In this document: positions 8,135-17,388 of the stretch, in pieces | How positions within the stretch are numbered: the stretch's first letter is position 1 | Layout: each line of letters opens with the position of its first letter | Source: JBFLXB01 sp964570625 | GTDB lineage: Bacteria > Nitrospirota > Nitrospiria > 2-01-FULL-66-17 | DNA length: 64,000 bases | Assembly (NCBI GenBank): GCA_964570625.1 | Contig: CAZMYW010000017.1 | Span: forward strand, 38,212 to 102,211 | Direction: 5' to 3' | Translations under genes and position numbers: made by a program | The notes under the pieces: generated by a model | Databases searched by the model: none | Told to the model about the DNA's origin: nothing | What the model saw: the letters and a program-made list of their open reading frames with translations, nothing else

Positions 8135-9325
8135 ATGCCCTCCGCTGTGACCCCGTCATGTCGTGCAGCGTTCCTGGCGTCATGCGTCCTCCTCACCATG
8201 GCCGTCCCGGTGTCGGCCGCCGGCGTGACTCCCTGCTCCACCGCCGACCCGTCGTCACGTATGCCCAAGGTTCGTCTCGCTTCGGCCTTCTCGGGGTTCA
8301 TCATGCCGGTCGGGATCTTCCACGCAGGTGACGGGTCTCTGCGGCAATTCATCGTCGAACAACGGGGCGTCATCAAGCTCCAGCGTCCGGCCCGACCCGG
8401 ATTCACCACGTTCCTGGACATCGTCGGTCGCGTCACCTCCGGCGGCGAGTTGGGCCTCTTGGGGCTCGCGTTCCACCCGAACTTCGCCGACAACGGTCGC
8501 CTGTTCGTCAATTACACCTCGTCCCAGGGCGGGCGGCACACCGTGATCTCCGAGTTCCGGGTGGGAGAGACACCCGACGAGGTCGATCCACGAACCGAAC
8601 GCATTCTGCTGACGATCCCCCAACCATATAAGAACCACAACGGCGGCGACCTGGCGTTTGGGCCGGATGGGTTGCTCTACATCGCGCTCGGCGACGGGGG
8701 GAGCAAGAACGACCCGCATGGAAACGCCCAGAACCTGTCGACACTGCTGGGCAAGATTTTGCGGATCGACGTTGATCGTCGGGATCCCAAGTTGCCGTAC
8801 GGCCTTCCACCGGATAACCCGTTCGTCGGTCGAGCGGGGGCTGCGCCGGAAATCTGGGCCTACGGCCTGCGCAACCCCTGGCGCTTCTCGTTCGATGCGG
8901 TGACCGGGTGGCTGTTCGCAGGCGACGTGGGCCAGGGCGCGCGCGAAGAGATCGACCTGATCCGCAAAGGCGGCAACTACGGCTGGAACGTCATGGAGGG
9001 CACGATCTGTACGCCGGGCGTGAATCCCGGGTGCGCGCCAGAGGGTTTTGAGCCCCCGCTCCTCGACTACCGGCGCAAGGAAGGCACCACCGTGATCGGC
9101 GGGCGGGTGTATCGCGGCACCGCCATTCCGGCGTTGTGCGGCGTCTACGTGTATGGCGACTTCGGGTCGGGACGGATCTGGGGTTTCCGGTATGACGGGA
9201 ACACGGTCACCGGCCAGAAACAACTGCTCAAAACAGGCCGACGGATCTCGGCTTTCGGGGAAGATGAGCAGCGGGAATTGTACGTCGTCGACTACGAAGG
9301 AGAGATTCTCAAAGTTATTCCCTAA
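8135..9325 (+). CDS. PQQ-type sugar dehydrogenase (GSDH family), copy 2
   Basis: A tandem paralogue of the preceding gene, also 396 residues, with the same motifs in the same order (GELGLLGLAFHPNF, YKNHNGGDLAFGPDG, GDGGSKNDPHGNAQNL, IWAYGLRNPWR, GGNYGWN). The signal peptide ends near VSAAG. AAGGAG lies 8 nt before the ATG. Large blocks are identical between the two (e.g. around IRKGGNYGWNVMEG), while the N-termini and blade loops differ. This points to a tandem duplication followed by divergence, perhaps for different sugars. It converges with the oppC gene; the 76-bp gap has no clear terminator. Confidence 0.9.
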   Translation: MPSAVTPSCRAAFLASCVLLTMAVPVSAAGVTPCSTADPSSRMPKVRLASAFSGFIMPVGIFHAGDGSLRQFIVEQRGVIKLQRPARPGFTTFLDIVGRVTSGGELGLLGLAFHPNFADNGRLFVNYTSSQGGRHTVISEFRVGETPDEVDPRTERILLTIPQPYKNHNGGDLAFGPDGLLYIALGDGGSKNDPHGNAQNLSTLLGKILRIDVDRRDPKLPYGLPPDNPFVGRAGAAPEIWAYGLRNPWRFSFDAVTGWLFAGDVGQGAREEIDLIRKGGNYGWNVMEGTICTPGVNPGCAPEGFEPPLLDYRRKEGTTVIGGRVYRGTAIPALCGVYVYGDFGSGRIWGFRYDGNTVTGQKQLLKTGRRISAFGEDEQRELYVVDYEGEILKVIP

Positions 9326-9401
9326 CACCCCGCACGCAACCACCCCTTCTCCAGGGCGGCTTGCGCTCCACCCGCTCCTCCAGATCGCTCATGTCGTCAG
9401 C

Positions 9402-10208
9402 TTATTGAACCGGCCTCCGGCTTCTGGCCGGGTCGACCGCGTCTTGCAGCCTATCTCCGAGCAGGTTGAACGCCAGCATGGTGATGACGATCACGAGACT
9501 GGGGAACACGATCACGTGTGGATAGAACTTGATGGCCGACCACCCCTCCCCGGCCAGGCTGCCCCAACTGGTCTGCGGAGGCGCGATCCCCAGCCCGACG
9601 AAACTCACAGTGGATTCGGCCAGGATGCCCGCCGGAATCCGGAACGTGAGGGTCACGATCAACGGCCCGATGGTCTGAGGCAACAAATGCCGGAACAGAA
9701 TCCGGGCGTGACTGGCTCCCGAGGCTCTGGCGGCTTCGACGAACGGTTGTTCGCGCCAACGCAGGATTTCTCCGCGCATCAATCTCGCCACCGTCATCCA
9801 CCCGACCAGGCTGATCGCGGCGACCATGCTGGGCACTCCGCGCCCGAGCCACAGGCTGAGTAAAATGATGACCAGCAAGTCTGGCACGGCGTGGAACGCC
9901 TCCAGACTCCGCATCATCACCTGATCCGTTCGCCCACCCACATAACCCGAGACCGCGCCGTACGCAGTGCCCAACGCAAGCGCGACCAGCGCGGAACCGA
10001 GTCCGATCAGCAGCGAAGTGCGCGTGCCGTAGATCACGCGGGACAACAGATCGCGGCCCAGCCGGTCGGTCCCCATCCAGTGCGCCTCCGAGGGCGACAC
10101 ATAGAGGGCCGTGGTGTCTTGCGCGTCGTAGGGATAGGGCGCGAGCGCGGGTGCGAACACCGCCACCAGGAACACGAGCGCCACCACCCCGACGTTGATC
10201 CCGGTCAT
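9402..10208 (-). CDS. Oligopeptide/dipeptide ABC transporter permease, OppC/DppC type
   Basis: Inner-membrane permease of 268 residues. The BPD_transp_1 domain shows several transmembrane helices, the N-terminal OppC signature (HWMGTDRLGRDLLSR) and the EAA-type loop (EAARASGASHARILFRHLLP) that contacts an ATPase. ATG 10208 is chosen because it lies 10 nt after the oppB stop; a longer frame to 10298 would overlap oppB and add no homologous sequence. It is the last gene of the minus-strand operon; the expected OppD/OppF ATPase genes are absent. Confidence 0.88.
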   Translation of the reverse strand: MTGINVGVVALVFLVAVFAPALAPYPYDAQDTTALYVSPSEAHWMGTDRLGRDLLSRVIYGTRTSLLIGLGSALVALALGTAYGAVSGYVGGRTDQVMMRSLEAFHAVPDLLVIILLSLWLGRGVPSMVAAISLVGWMTVARLMRGEILRWREQPFVEAARASGASHARILFRHLLPQTIGPLIVTLTFRIPAGILAESTVSFVGLGIAPPQTSWGSLAGEGWSAIKFYPHVIVFPSLVIVITMLAFNLLGDRLQDAVDPARSRRPVQ

Positions 10209-10218
10209 CGGAGCGGAG

Positions 10219-11136
10219 TCACTCGAGCCTGATGCGAGGGTCGAGCCGAGCGGACACGATGTCTGCGAGCAGATTGGCGGCGACCAGGAGCCCGGCATAC
10301 AACAGCGTCACGCCCATGATCAACGGGTAATCCCGGTTGGTGACGGCCGTGATAAAGAACCGCCCCATTCCGGGCACGGCGAAGAGGAACTCCACCACAA
10401 ACGACCCCGTGATCAGCGTCGCGGTGAGCGGGCCGAGCACCGTCACCACCGGCATCAGCGCGTTGGGCAGTTGGTGACCGATCAAGACGGCGCGTGCGCT
10501 CAACCCTTTGGCGTACGCCGTCTTCAAGTAGTCTTGCCGCGAGGTGTCCAGCAGGCTGGACCGGGTCAACCGCGCGATGTAGGCCGCAGGCGCCAGACCC
10601 AGCGTCAATGCAGGGAGCACTAGATATCGCGGTCCTTCCCACAAGGCCGGCGGTAGCCAATGCCACTGGTGCGCCACGATCAATACCAACGCCACACCGA
10701 GCACGAAGTTCGGCAGCGCCACACCCGCGGTGGCCAGCACCATCGCTCCGTGATCGATCCAGCCGCGCGGACGATGACCCGCGGCGATGCCGAATCCCAA
10801 CCCCAGCACCACGGCCACGCTCAACGCCATCATGCCGAGCCCGAACGACACCGGAAACGTCTCGACCAGAATCGTGGACACGTCGCGTCCGAGGTATTTG
10901 AACGACGGGCCCAAATCTCCATGTGCGACGCCCCCGATGTAGCGCACGTATTGAAGCCACAGCGGGTCGTCCAAGTGGTACTTGGCTTCGACGTTTGCGC
11001 GAATCTCCGGAGGCAATTGTCGTTCGGAATCGAACGGCCCCCCGGGGGCCGCACGCAGGAGCACGAAGGTCAGGGTCGCGACCAGCCACAACACGCCGAT
11101 TCCCCACACCAGGCGGCGAAGGATCAGCCGGATCAT
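10219..11136 (-). CDS. Oligopeptide/dipeptide ABC transporter permease, OppB/DppB type
   Basis: 305-residue inner-membrane permease beginning MIRLILRRLVWGIGVLWLVA, typical of OppB/DppB, with the P-x-x-L-R-Q-family cytoplasmic loop and an EAA-like segment (YLKTAYAKGLSARAVLIGH). The start overlaps the stop of the binding-protein gene by 4 nt (ATGA), indicating translational coupling. It acts with the OppC-like permease to form the membrane channel. Confidence 0.88.
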   Translation of the reverse strand: MIRLILRRLVWGIGVLWLVATLTFVLLRAAPGGPFDSERQLPPEIRANVEAKYHLDDPLWLQYVRYIGGVAHGDLGPSFKYLGRDVSTILVETFPVSFGLGMMALSVAVVLGLGFGIAAGHRPRGWIDHGAMVLATAGVALPNFVLGVALVLIVAHQWHWLPPALWEGPRYLVLPALTLGLAPAAYIARLTRSSLLDTSRQDYLKTAYAKGLSARAVLIGHQLPNALMPVVTVLGPLTATLITGSFVVEFLFAVPGMGRFFITAVTNRDYPLIMGVTLLYAGLLVAANLLADIVSARLDPRIRLE

Positions 11137-12692
11137 TTCCGCCCCGTGTCCATGGCAATGCCTTGCAGCGAGAGAATTTCCATCGCGTTCAAATCAAACC
11201 CTCTGACCCAGGGCTTCACCAGGATATTCTGGACGTGCGTGAACAGCGGGACAATCGGGACGTCTTCTTCGGTCAAGAGTCGTTGCGCCTCACGATACAT
11301 GGCCCAGCGCCTCGCCGCATCCGTCTCGCTCGCCGCCGCCGCCACCAGGGCGTCGTACTTCGCATTGGCCCACCGGGTGTGGTTGTTGCCGGAGTCCGCG
11401 GTGAACAAGGCCAGAAAATTGTCCGGGTCCGGGTAATCCGCCCCCCATCCCAGCCGAAACATGGCCGGCGCGTCTTGCTCCAGCCGCTGTAAGTAAACCT
11501 TCCACTCCACATTGTCCAAGCGGACATCGATCCCCAGCGCCCGCTTCCACTGCGCTTGAAGATTCTCGGCGATCAGCGTGTTCACCGGCCCCGTGTTGTA
11601 GACGTACTCAACAACCGGGAACCCGCGACCTCCCGGAAAACCGGCCTCGGCCAGCAGCGTCCTGGCCCGCTCGGGATCGTAGGGCAACCCCACGTCCGGC
11701 TCGTATCCCGGCATGCCGGGCGGCACCCAACTGCGCGCGGCCCGCTCCCCGCCCCGCAGGATTTTGGGGAATTCTTCGCGATCGATGGCCAGCGCGAAGG
11801 CGCGCCGGACACGGGGATCGGTAAATGGCCGTTTCTTGACGTTGAAGCCCGCGTAGTACCCCCGCAGAATGGGCACCCTCCGGTGCTCCGGCGTCCCTTC
11901 AAACGAGGGAATGGCTTCAGGCGGCAATTGCGCGTAATCGAGGTCTCCGGTCTCGTACAATGTGAGTTCGGTCGTGCGCTCGTTCACCACATACATCCGA
12001 ACCCGGTCGAGTTTGGGTTTGCCGCCGTAGTAGCCGGGATTGGCGGACAAGGTGAGCCGGTACTCATGCCGCCATTCATCCAATCGGAACGGACCGTTGG
12101 TCACCAGGTACGGGGGATCGGTCCACTGGTCGCCGTGCCGATCAATCAGATCGTTCCGTTGCGGGAAGGTCACCATAAATGTGGTTAAACTCGGGAAATA
12201 CACCAATGGTTGTTCAAGAATAACTTCCAGTTCCGTGGCGGAACGAGCCGTGACGCCGACCGCAGACGGGTCGGTGATTCGCCCGGTGTTGTACGCCTTC
12301 GCGTTCACTACCGGATATAAGAAATAGGCGTACTGCGCTGCGGTCTTGGGATCCAGCAGGCGTTTCCAGGCGTATTCGAAGTGCTCCGCGGTCACGGGGG
12401 TGCCGTCGGACCAGGCCACATCCGTTCGCAGGTGGAACACGTAGCGCCGGCCACCGTCGAAGACGTCCCATGAAGACGCGATGGCCGGTACGGGACGTAA
12501 CTCATGGTCGAACCGGGTCAGCCCGTCCATGAGGTTCTCAATTACTGTGATGGAGACGCTGTCGGTGGCCAGCGACCAGTCGAGTGTGGGCGGCTCGTTG
12601 GACAGGACGAGACGGAAGGTGTTGGCGTCGGGATTCGACGGGGCGCGGCACGCCCCCAGCAGCGCTGCAACGATCAGGAGACGGACCAGCAC
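11133..12692 (-). CDS. Oligopeptide ABC transporter substrate-binding lipoprotein (OppA family, SBP_bac_5)
   Basis: 519 residues with a clear lipobox (VAALLGAC) close to the N-terminus, followed by an SBP_bac_5 domain (LSNEPPTLDWSLATDS, AYAKGL-type features absent; FALAIDREEFPKIL and RLGWGADYPDPDNFLALF present). It captures peptides in the periplasm for the two downstream permeases. The GTG start at 12692 overlaps the end of the phosphomannomutase gene by 19 bp, and AAGGAG overlaps the start codon itself, so the true initiation point is uncertain. Its location in an operon with GDP-mannose genes suggests recycling of peptides or murein fragments only loosely; the substrate is not predicted. 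Confidence 0.88.
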   Translation of the reverse strand: MLVRLLIVAALLGACRAPSNPDANTFRLVLSNEPPTLDWSLATDSVSITVIENLMDGLTRFDHELRPVPAIASSWDVFDGGRRYVFHLRTDVAWSDGTPVTAEHFEYAWKRLLDPKTAAQYAYFLYPVVNAKAYNTGRITDPSAVGVTARSATELEVILEQPLVYFPSLTTFMVTFPQRNDLIDRHGDQWTDPPYLVTNGPFRLDEWRHEYRLTLSANPGYYGGKPKLDRVRMYVVNERTTELTLYETGDLDYAQLPPEAIPSFEGTPEHRRVPILRGYYAGFNVKKRPFTDPRVRRAFALAIDREEFPKILRGGERAARSWVPPGMPGYEPDVGLPYDPERARTLLAEAGFPGGRGFPVVEYVYNTGPVNTLIAENLQAQWKRALGIDVRLDNVEWKVYLQRLEQDAPAMFRLGWGADYPDPDNFLALFTADSGNNHTRWANAKYDALVAAAASETDAARRWAMYREAQRLLTEEDVPIVPLFTHVQNILVKPWVRGFDLNAMEILSLQGIAMDTGRK

Positions 12693-14071
12693 TCCTTGAC
12701 CCGTGACTCCATCGCCGATCGGATGGCCGCGAGGTGCTCGTCCGTGTCGGCTTCAAACCGCAGCACCAGCACCGGTTGCGTGTTGGACGCCCGGACCAGG
12801 CCCCACCCGTGGGCCGTGCGGACGCGGACGCCGTCCACGTCGATGACCTGCAGGATCGGGAGCGGAAAGGCGCTGGGATTGTCGAGCGCGTCGCGGAAAA
12901 ACGCCTGCAGCCGGCCGATGACGCCGAACTTTTGTTCATCCGGACAATCGACTCGAATCTCGGGCGTGACGATGGTCTGAGGCAAACGCGATGCAAGGGA
13001 GGAGAGGGATTGCCCTTCTCGCACCAACAGCTCGATGACTCGGCACGAGGCGTACATGGCGTCGTCATAGCCGTAATAGCGGTCGGCAAAGAATATATGC
13101 CCGCTCATTTCGCCGCCCAGCGGGGCAGAGAGTTCTTTCATCCGCGCTTTGATCACCGAGTGGCCCGTTTTCCACATCACGCCGCGACCGCCCAGCCTCG
13201 CGATCTCGTCATACAGCACCTGCGAGCATTTCGCTTCCGCGATCACGGGCGCGCCTGGATGGTCGGCCAACACCGGCCCCGCCAGCAGCGCCAGGAGACG
13301 GTCGCCCCACAACACCTCGCCCCGTTCATCCACCACGCCGATCCGGTCCGCATCTCCGTCGTACGCAATCCCCAAATCAGCCTGATCATGCCTGACCGCC
13401 GCCATCAGATCCCGGAGGTTCTCGAGCACGGTGGGGTCGGGATGGTGGTGGGGAAACCTCGCGTCAGGTTCGCTGTACAGTTCGATCACCTCGCATCCGA
13501 TTGCGCGCAACAGGGCCGGCGCCACCAGCCCGGCCACGCCGTTGCCGGAGTCGACGACCACGCGAAGCGGTTTCCGATTCGCACGCGCGATCCGAGTCGA
13601 GAACTGTTCCGTGATCTCCCGCAGGTACGGCGGGATGATCGAATACTCGGATCCCTGTCCGCGGCCGGTCACGCGTTCGCCGCTCTCAACCGCACGCCTG
13701 AGCGACTGAATCGCCTCGCCGTAGATCGCTTCCTTGCCCACGCATATTTTGAGGCCGTTGAATTCCGGCGGGTTGTGACTGCCCGTGATCATGACCCCGC
13801 CATCCACGGTTAAGTGAAACAGCGAGTAATACAACAACGGCGTGGGGCACACACCCAAGTCGATCACATCCACTCCGGTGGATCGGATACCTGTTGCCAG
13901 CCGGTCCCGAATCGGGGCCGAGTGGTCCCGCACGTCCCGCGCCAGCGTGACTTTGGCGCCCCCGGCTCGACGGATCACCGACCCGTACGCGACACCGACT
14001 TGTTCCGCCACGTCGAACGTGAGGTCTTTTCCCACCACACCTCGAATGTCGTATTCCCGGTAGATGCTCAT
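12674..14071 (-). CDS. manB: Phosphomannomutase/phosphoglucomutase
   Basis: 465 residues of the α-D-phosphohexomutase family, interconverting mannose-6-phosphate and mannose-1-phosphate (and probably the glucose equivalents). The four domains show the phosphoserine loop TGSHNPPEFNG, the Mg2+ loop DGDADRIGV, the sugar-specificity loop GEMSGHIFF and the phosphate-binding loop RASNTQPVLVLR. It sits 15 bp downstream of manC, so together they convert mannose-6-phosphate to GDP-mannose for polysaccharide or glycan synthesis. algC-like would be an equally good name. Confidence 0.9.
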   Translation of the reverse strand: MSIYREYDIRGVVGKDLTFDVAEQVGVAYGSVIRRAGGAKVTLARDVRDHSAPIRDRLATGIRSTGVDVIDLGVCPTPLLYYSLFHLTVDGGVMITGSHNPPEFNGLKICVGKEAIYGEAIQSLRRAVESGERVTGRGQGSEYSIIPPYLREITEQFSTRIARANRKPLRVVVDSGNGVAGLVAPALLRAIGCEVIELYSEPDARFPHHHPDPTVLENLRDLMAAVRHDQADLGIAYDGDADRIGVVDERGEVLWGDRLLALLAGPVLADHPGAPVIAEAKCSQVLYDEIARLGGRGVMWKTGHSVIKARMKELSAPLGGEMSGHIFFADRYYGYDDAMYASCRVIELLVREGQSLSSLASRLPQTIVTPEIRVDCPDEQKFGVIGRLQAFFRDALDNPSAFPLPILQVIDVDGVRVRTAHGWGLVRASNTQPVLVLRFEADTDEHLAAIRSAMESRVKECWSVS

Positions 14072-14086
14072 GACACGCGTGTTCCT

Positions 14087-15535
14087 CTATTTTCGCCCGA
14101 AGTCATCATCGAACCGTACGATATCGTCCTCGCCGAGGTACGGGCCGTTCTGCACTTCGATAATCTCAAGTGGAACTTGAGGATCGACGTTCTCGAGACG
14201 GTGTTTGGTCTGCGGCGGGATGTAGGTGCTTTCGTTGGTCTTGACGTCGTAGACGCGGTCCCCGCACGTCACCCGCGCTGTGCCACCGACCACCACCCAG
14301 TGTTCACTGCGCTGGCGGTGCATTTGGAGGCTGAGACGGGAAACCGGGCTGACGAGGATCCTCTTGATCTTGTACCCGGTTCCTTCTTCAAGCACCGTAT
14401 ACGTGCCCCAGGGGCGCTGGACGGTTTTATGGACGATGTGTTCTTGAGCGCGCTGAGCTTCCAACGCCTCCACCACTTTGCGGACTTCTTGCGTTCGGTC
14501 TTTGGCGCACACGAGCGTGGCGTCCGGCGTGTCCACGACCACGAGGTTGTCCAACCCGATCGTCGCGACCACACGATCTTGCGCGTACACGATCGATCGG
14601 TGGCTGCCCACGTCCACCACCCGCCCGCTGATGACGTTGCCGCGTTCGTCCTTGGCCGCGATGTCATCGAGCGCGGCCCAGCTTCCGACGTCGCTCCACC
14701 CGAACTCCGCGGGAACCACTGCGACGCGCTTTGACCGTTCCATCACCGCATAGTCGATGGAGACCGATTCAGCCGCCTCGTAGAGCACCTGCAGGCGCGT
14801 CTCGTCCACAACGGAAGCCGCCAAAGCGCTTGCAATCTCGGCGCCGGCCGACGCGATATCAGGGACGTAACGTTGTAACTCATCCACGACGTCCGAGACT
14901 CGCCACACGAACATTCCCGAGTTCCAGAAGTAGTTCCCGCTGGCCAGGTACTTCTTGGCGCGCGCTCGATCGGGTTTCTCCACGAACCGCTCAACGCGAA
15001 ACGCTTCGGCACCGCGCGTCTTCTTCCTCCCCTTTCGGACCAGCGGCGCCCCTCGCTTGATGTATCCGTATCCGGTTTCCGGCCTGCGGGGAACGATCCC
15101 GATCGTCACCAGGTACCCTTCACGCGCGACCTCAGCCGCAAGGGCTAGGCTCGCGCGAAAGGCGTCCGGCTTGGCCACGGTGTGATCCGCGGGCAACACG
15201 GCCATTACCGCATCGGAATCCACGGCCAGCAACCGCTCGGCCGCTACGGCAATCGCAAGCGCCGTGTTGCGACCCACGGGTTCGCTCATGACCGAGGCGC
15301 CGATGTTGACGACACGTAATTGCCTACGTGTCTCATCCACCAGTTCGCGGCCCGTCACGACCCAGATCCGTTCGACAGGTACCGAGGGCTCGATCCGCAG
15401 CACCGTGTCTTGGAGCATCGTCTGCTCGCCGATCAGCGAAAGGAGTTGTTTCGGTGCCAGCCGCCGGGAAAGCGGCCAAAACCGCGTTCCGCTGCCTCCA
15501 GCCAGAATCACCGCGTAGAGATGAGCGTCGTTCAT
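14087..15535 (-). CDS. manC: Mannose-1-phosphate guanylyltransferase / mannose-6-phosphate isomerase
   Basis: 482 residues, the usual length of the bifunctional ManC/AlgA type. An N-terminal nucleotidyltransferase domain has GGSGTRFWPLSRRLAPKQ and FVEKPDRARA; a C-terminal cupin (type II phosphomannose isomerase) has QMHRQRSEHWVVVGGTA and YIPPQTKHRLEN. It makes GDP-mannose and isomerises fructose-6-phosphate to mannose-6-phosphate. It starts inside the stop region of the VanZ-like gene (4-nt overlap), indicating coupling. Confidence 0.93.
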   Translation of the reverse strand: MNDAHLYAVILAGGSGTRFWPLSRRLAPKQLLSLIGEQTMLQDTVLRIEPSVPVERIWVVTGRELVDETRRQLRVVNIGASVMSEPVGRNTALAIAVAAERLLAVDSDAVMAVLPADHTVAKPDAFRASLALAAEVAREGYLVTIGIVPRRPETGYGYIKRGAPLVRKGRKKTRGAEAFRVERFVEKPDRARAKKYLASGNYFWNSGMFVWRVSDVVDELQRYVPDIASAGAEIASALAASVVDETRLQVLYEAAESVSIDYAVMERSKRVAVVPAEFGWSDVGSWAALDDIAAKDERGNVISGRVVDVGSHRSIVYAQDRVVATIGLDNLVVVDTPDATLVCAKDRTQEVRKVVEALEAQRAQEHIVHKTVQRPWGTYTVLEEGTGYKIKRILVSPVSRLSLQMHRQRSEHWVVVGGTARVTCGDRVYDVKTNESTYIPPQTKHRLENVDPQVPLEIIEVQNGPYLGEDDIVRFDDDFGRK

Positions 15536-15996
15536 CGGGTTGAGCTCGGAACTGAGCGCGCGATGGACCCCAGATCGTCGGGCTTGCGGGACGCCGACCG
15601 CATCACGATCATCGCTTGCGCCAAACAGGCGCCGATCGCATCCGCCACCAAGTCGAGCCCATCCATGGTGCGTCCGGGCACGAACGACTGATGGACCTCG
15701 TCAGACAGGCCATAGAGGGTGGCGATGAGCACCGCCAGCAGCGACAGGCGGACCGTGGACACGCGGGGCGCCGAGTATCGAAGGGCCATCCAAACCGTCA
15801 AGGAAAAACCGCCGAACACCGCGGCGTGGATCACCTTGTCGACAAACGGCGGGAGTTCCTGCACTCCGAACGGTTGCGGGGTAGAAGACGCCATAAAAAT
15901 CCCCGCCGCGTAGATCATCACGACGGTCCACCACGCGCTGATCGCGCTGACAGTCGGCCGATTTCTCGCGAAGGTCGACGCCATCCACGGCTTCAC
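15532..15996 (-). CDS. VanZ-like integral membrane protein
   Basis: 154 residues with four predicted membrane helices and the VanZ-family pattern: DKVIHAAVFGGFS in the second helix region and SDEVHQSFVPGRTMDGLDLVADAIGA near the end. The family's biochemical role is poorly known; VanZ itself confers low-level teicoplanin resistance. The GTG start overlaps the miaB stop (GTGA), and its own stop overlaps the manC start. Its placement between miaB and GDP-mannose genes is compatible with an envelope glycan role, but that is inference. Confidence 0.82.
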   Translation of the reverse strand: MKPWMASTFARNRPTVSAISAWWTVVMIYAAGIFMASSTPQPFGVQELPPFVDKVIHAAVFGGFSLTVWMALRYSAPRVSTVRLSLLAVLIATLYGLSDEVHQSFVPGRTMDGLDLVADAIGACLAQAMIVMRSASRKPDDLGSIARSVPSSTR

Positions 15997-17306
15997 GATC
16001 GCAGACTGCCTTCGAGGGAATTCGCCTTGACGCCCGTCACGAGGAGCGGCAGCAGTTCTCCGACCAATGAAGCGGGCCCGTCAAAGTTCACGATCCGGTT
16101 GCTCGAAGTCCGCCCCGCCAGCCGAGAACGATCGGTCTTACTAGGACCCTCGACCAACACCTCCTCGACGCGGTCTTGATACGCCTGGTTCTTCCGCTGT
16201 GTGATCAACCGTTGCACGGCCAACATCTCCTGCAACCGCCGGTCTTTCTCCGGTTCGGACAGATGGCCGTCCAGCGACAACGCCTCGGTGCGCGGCCGGC
16301 GGGAGTATTTGAACGCATAAATGTTGTCGAACTCGATGGCCTCCAGAAGCCGCACCGTGTCGAGATAGTCTTGCTCCGTTTCGCCGGGAAATCCCACGAT
16401 GATATCGGTGGTCAACGCGAGGTCCGGCAGTCGAGCGCGCAGCGCCCTGACCACCGTGAGGTAGTCCGCCACCGTGTAGTCGCGCCGCATCATCGCGAGC
16501 GTACGGTCCGAACCCGACTGGAGCGGCAGGTGAATATGCCGGCACATCTTGGCCAGTCGTCCCAACGCGTCGATCACCTTCGGGGTCATGGCGTTGGGGT
16601 GGGAGGTGGTGAACCGGATCCGCGCCAGACCCTCGATGGGATGAATCCGGTCGAGCAAATCCGCGAAGTCGACCCCTTCCGGCGACGTGCGGCCGTACGA
16701 ATTGACGTTCTGTCCCAACAGCGTCACCTCGCGGCAGCCATTCGCGCACAACCCTTCGATTTCTTCGTAGACTTCTCGGCTCAAGCGGCTGCGTTCTCGC
16801 CCTCGCGTAGCCGGTACCACGCAGAAGCTACAAGCGTTCTCGCACCCTTCCATGATCGACACCCAGGCGCGGACCCGCTCTCGGCGGTCGGCCGGCAAGG
16901 TGGGAGCGATGCCGATCGGATCGTCGGTGCACACTACCGGACCCTGCCTCATCAACGCCTGGCTCAACAAGTCCGGAAGTTTTTCGATGCTCTTGGAACC
17001 GAAGACCAGATCCACCGACGGGACGCGGCGAACCAACGCCGCGCCCTCTTGCTGGGCGACGCAGCCCGCCACCCCGATCACGACGTGTGGTCGTGCCAAT
17101 TTCAGCGCGGCCAGACGACCTAAATCGCTATAGACTTTTTGCTCGGCCTTGTCGCGAATACTGCACGTGTTGAGGAGGATCAGATCCGCGTCGTCCGGGG
17201 TCGCGGTAAGGGAGTAGCCCAGCGGCGCCACGAGGCCGGCCATACGCTCGGCGTCGTGTTCGTTCATCTGACATCCCCAACTCTTGATGAAAACGCGCTT
17301 GGCCAT
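15993..17306 (-). CDS. miaB: tRNA-2-methylthio-N6-dimethylallyladenosine synthase
   Basis: Radical-SAM methylthiotransferase that modifies A37 of tRNAs reading UNN codons. 437 residues from ATG 17306, the usual MiaB length. The N-terminal UPF0004 domain shows the three cluster cysteines (SWGCQMNEHD, LNTCSIRDKA, VAGCVAQQEG); the radical-SAM motif is CENACSFC; a C-terminal TRAM domain ends the protein (VLVEGPSKTDRSRLAGR). A 66-nt in-frame extension upstream is open but has no family-like sequence. It is part of the minus-strand operon. Confidence 0.94.
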   Translation of the reverse strand: MAKRVFIKSWGCQMNEHDAERMAGLVAPLGYSLTATPDDADLILLNTCSIRDKAEQKVYSDLGRLAALKLARPHVVIGVAGCVAQQEGAALVRRVPSVDLVFGSKSIEKLPDLLSQALMRQGPVVCTDDPIGIAPTLPADRRERVRAWVSIMEGCENACSFCVVPATRGRERSRLSREVYEEIEGLCANGCREVTLLGQNVNSYGRTSPEGVDFADLLDRIHPIEGLARIRFTTSHPNAMTPKVIDALGRLAKMCRHIHLPLQSGSDRTLAMMRRDYTVADYLTVVRALRARLPDLALTTDIIVGFPGETEQDYLDTVRLLEAIEFDNIYAFKYSRRPRTEALSLDGHLSEPEKDRRLQEMLAVQRLITQRKNQAYQDRVEEVLVEGPSKTDRSRLAGRTSSNRIVNFDGPASLVGELLPLLVTGVKANSLEGSLRS

Positions 17307-17388
17307 TCCGGTGAGCGGACAGACTGAGGTGATCGTGGGGGCTACCCTATCGAAAGGGCGCCCAAAATGCAAGCCGGAAGCCGAGGAA

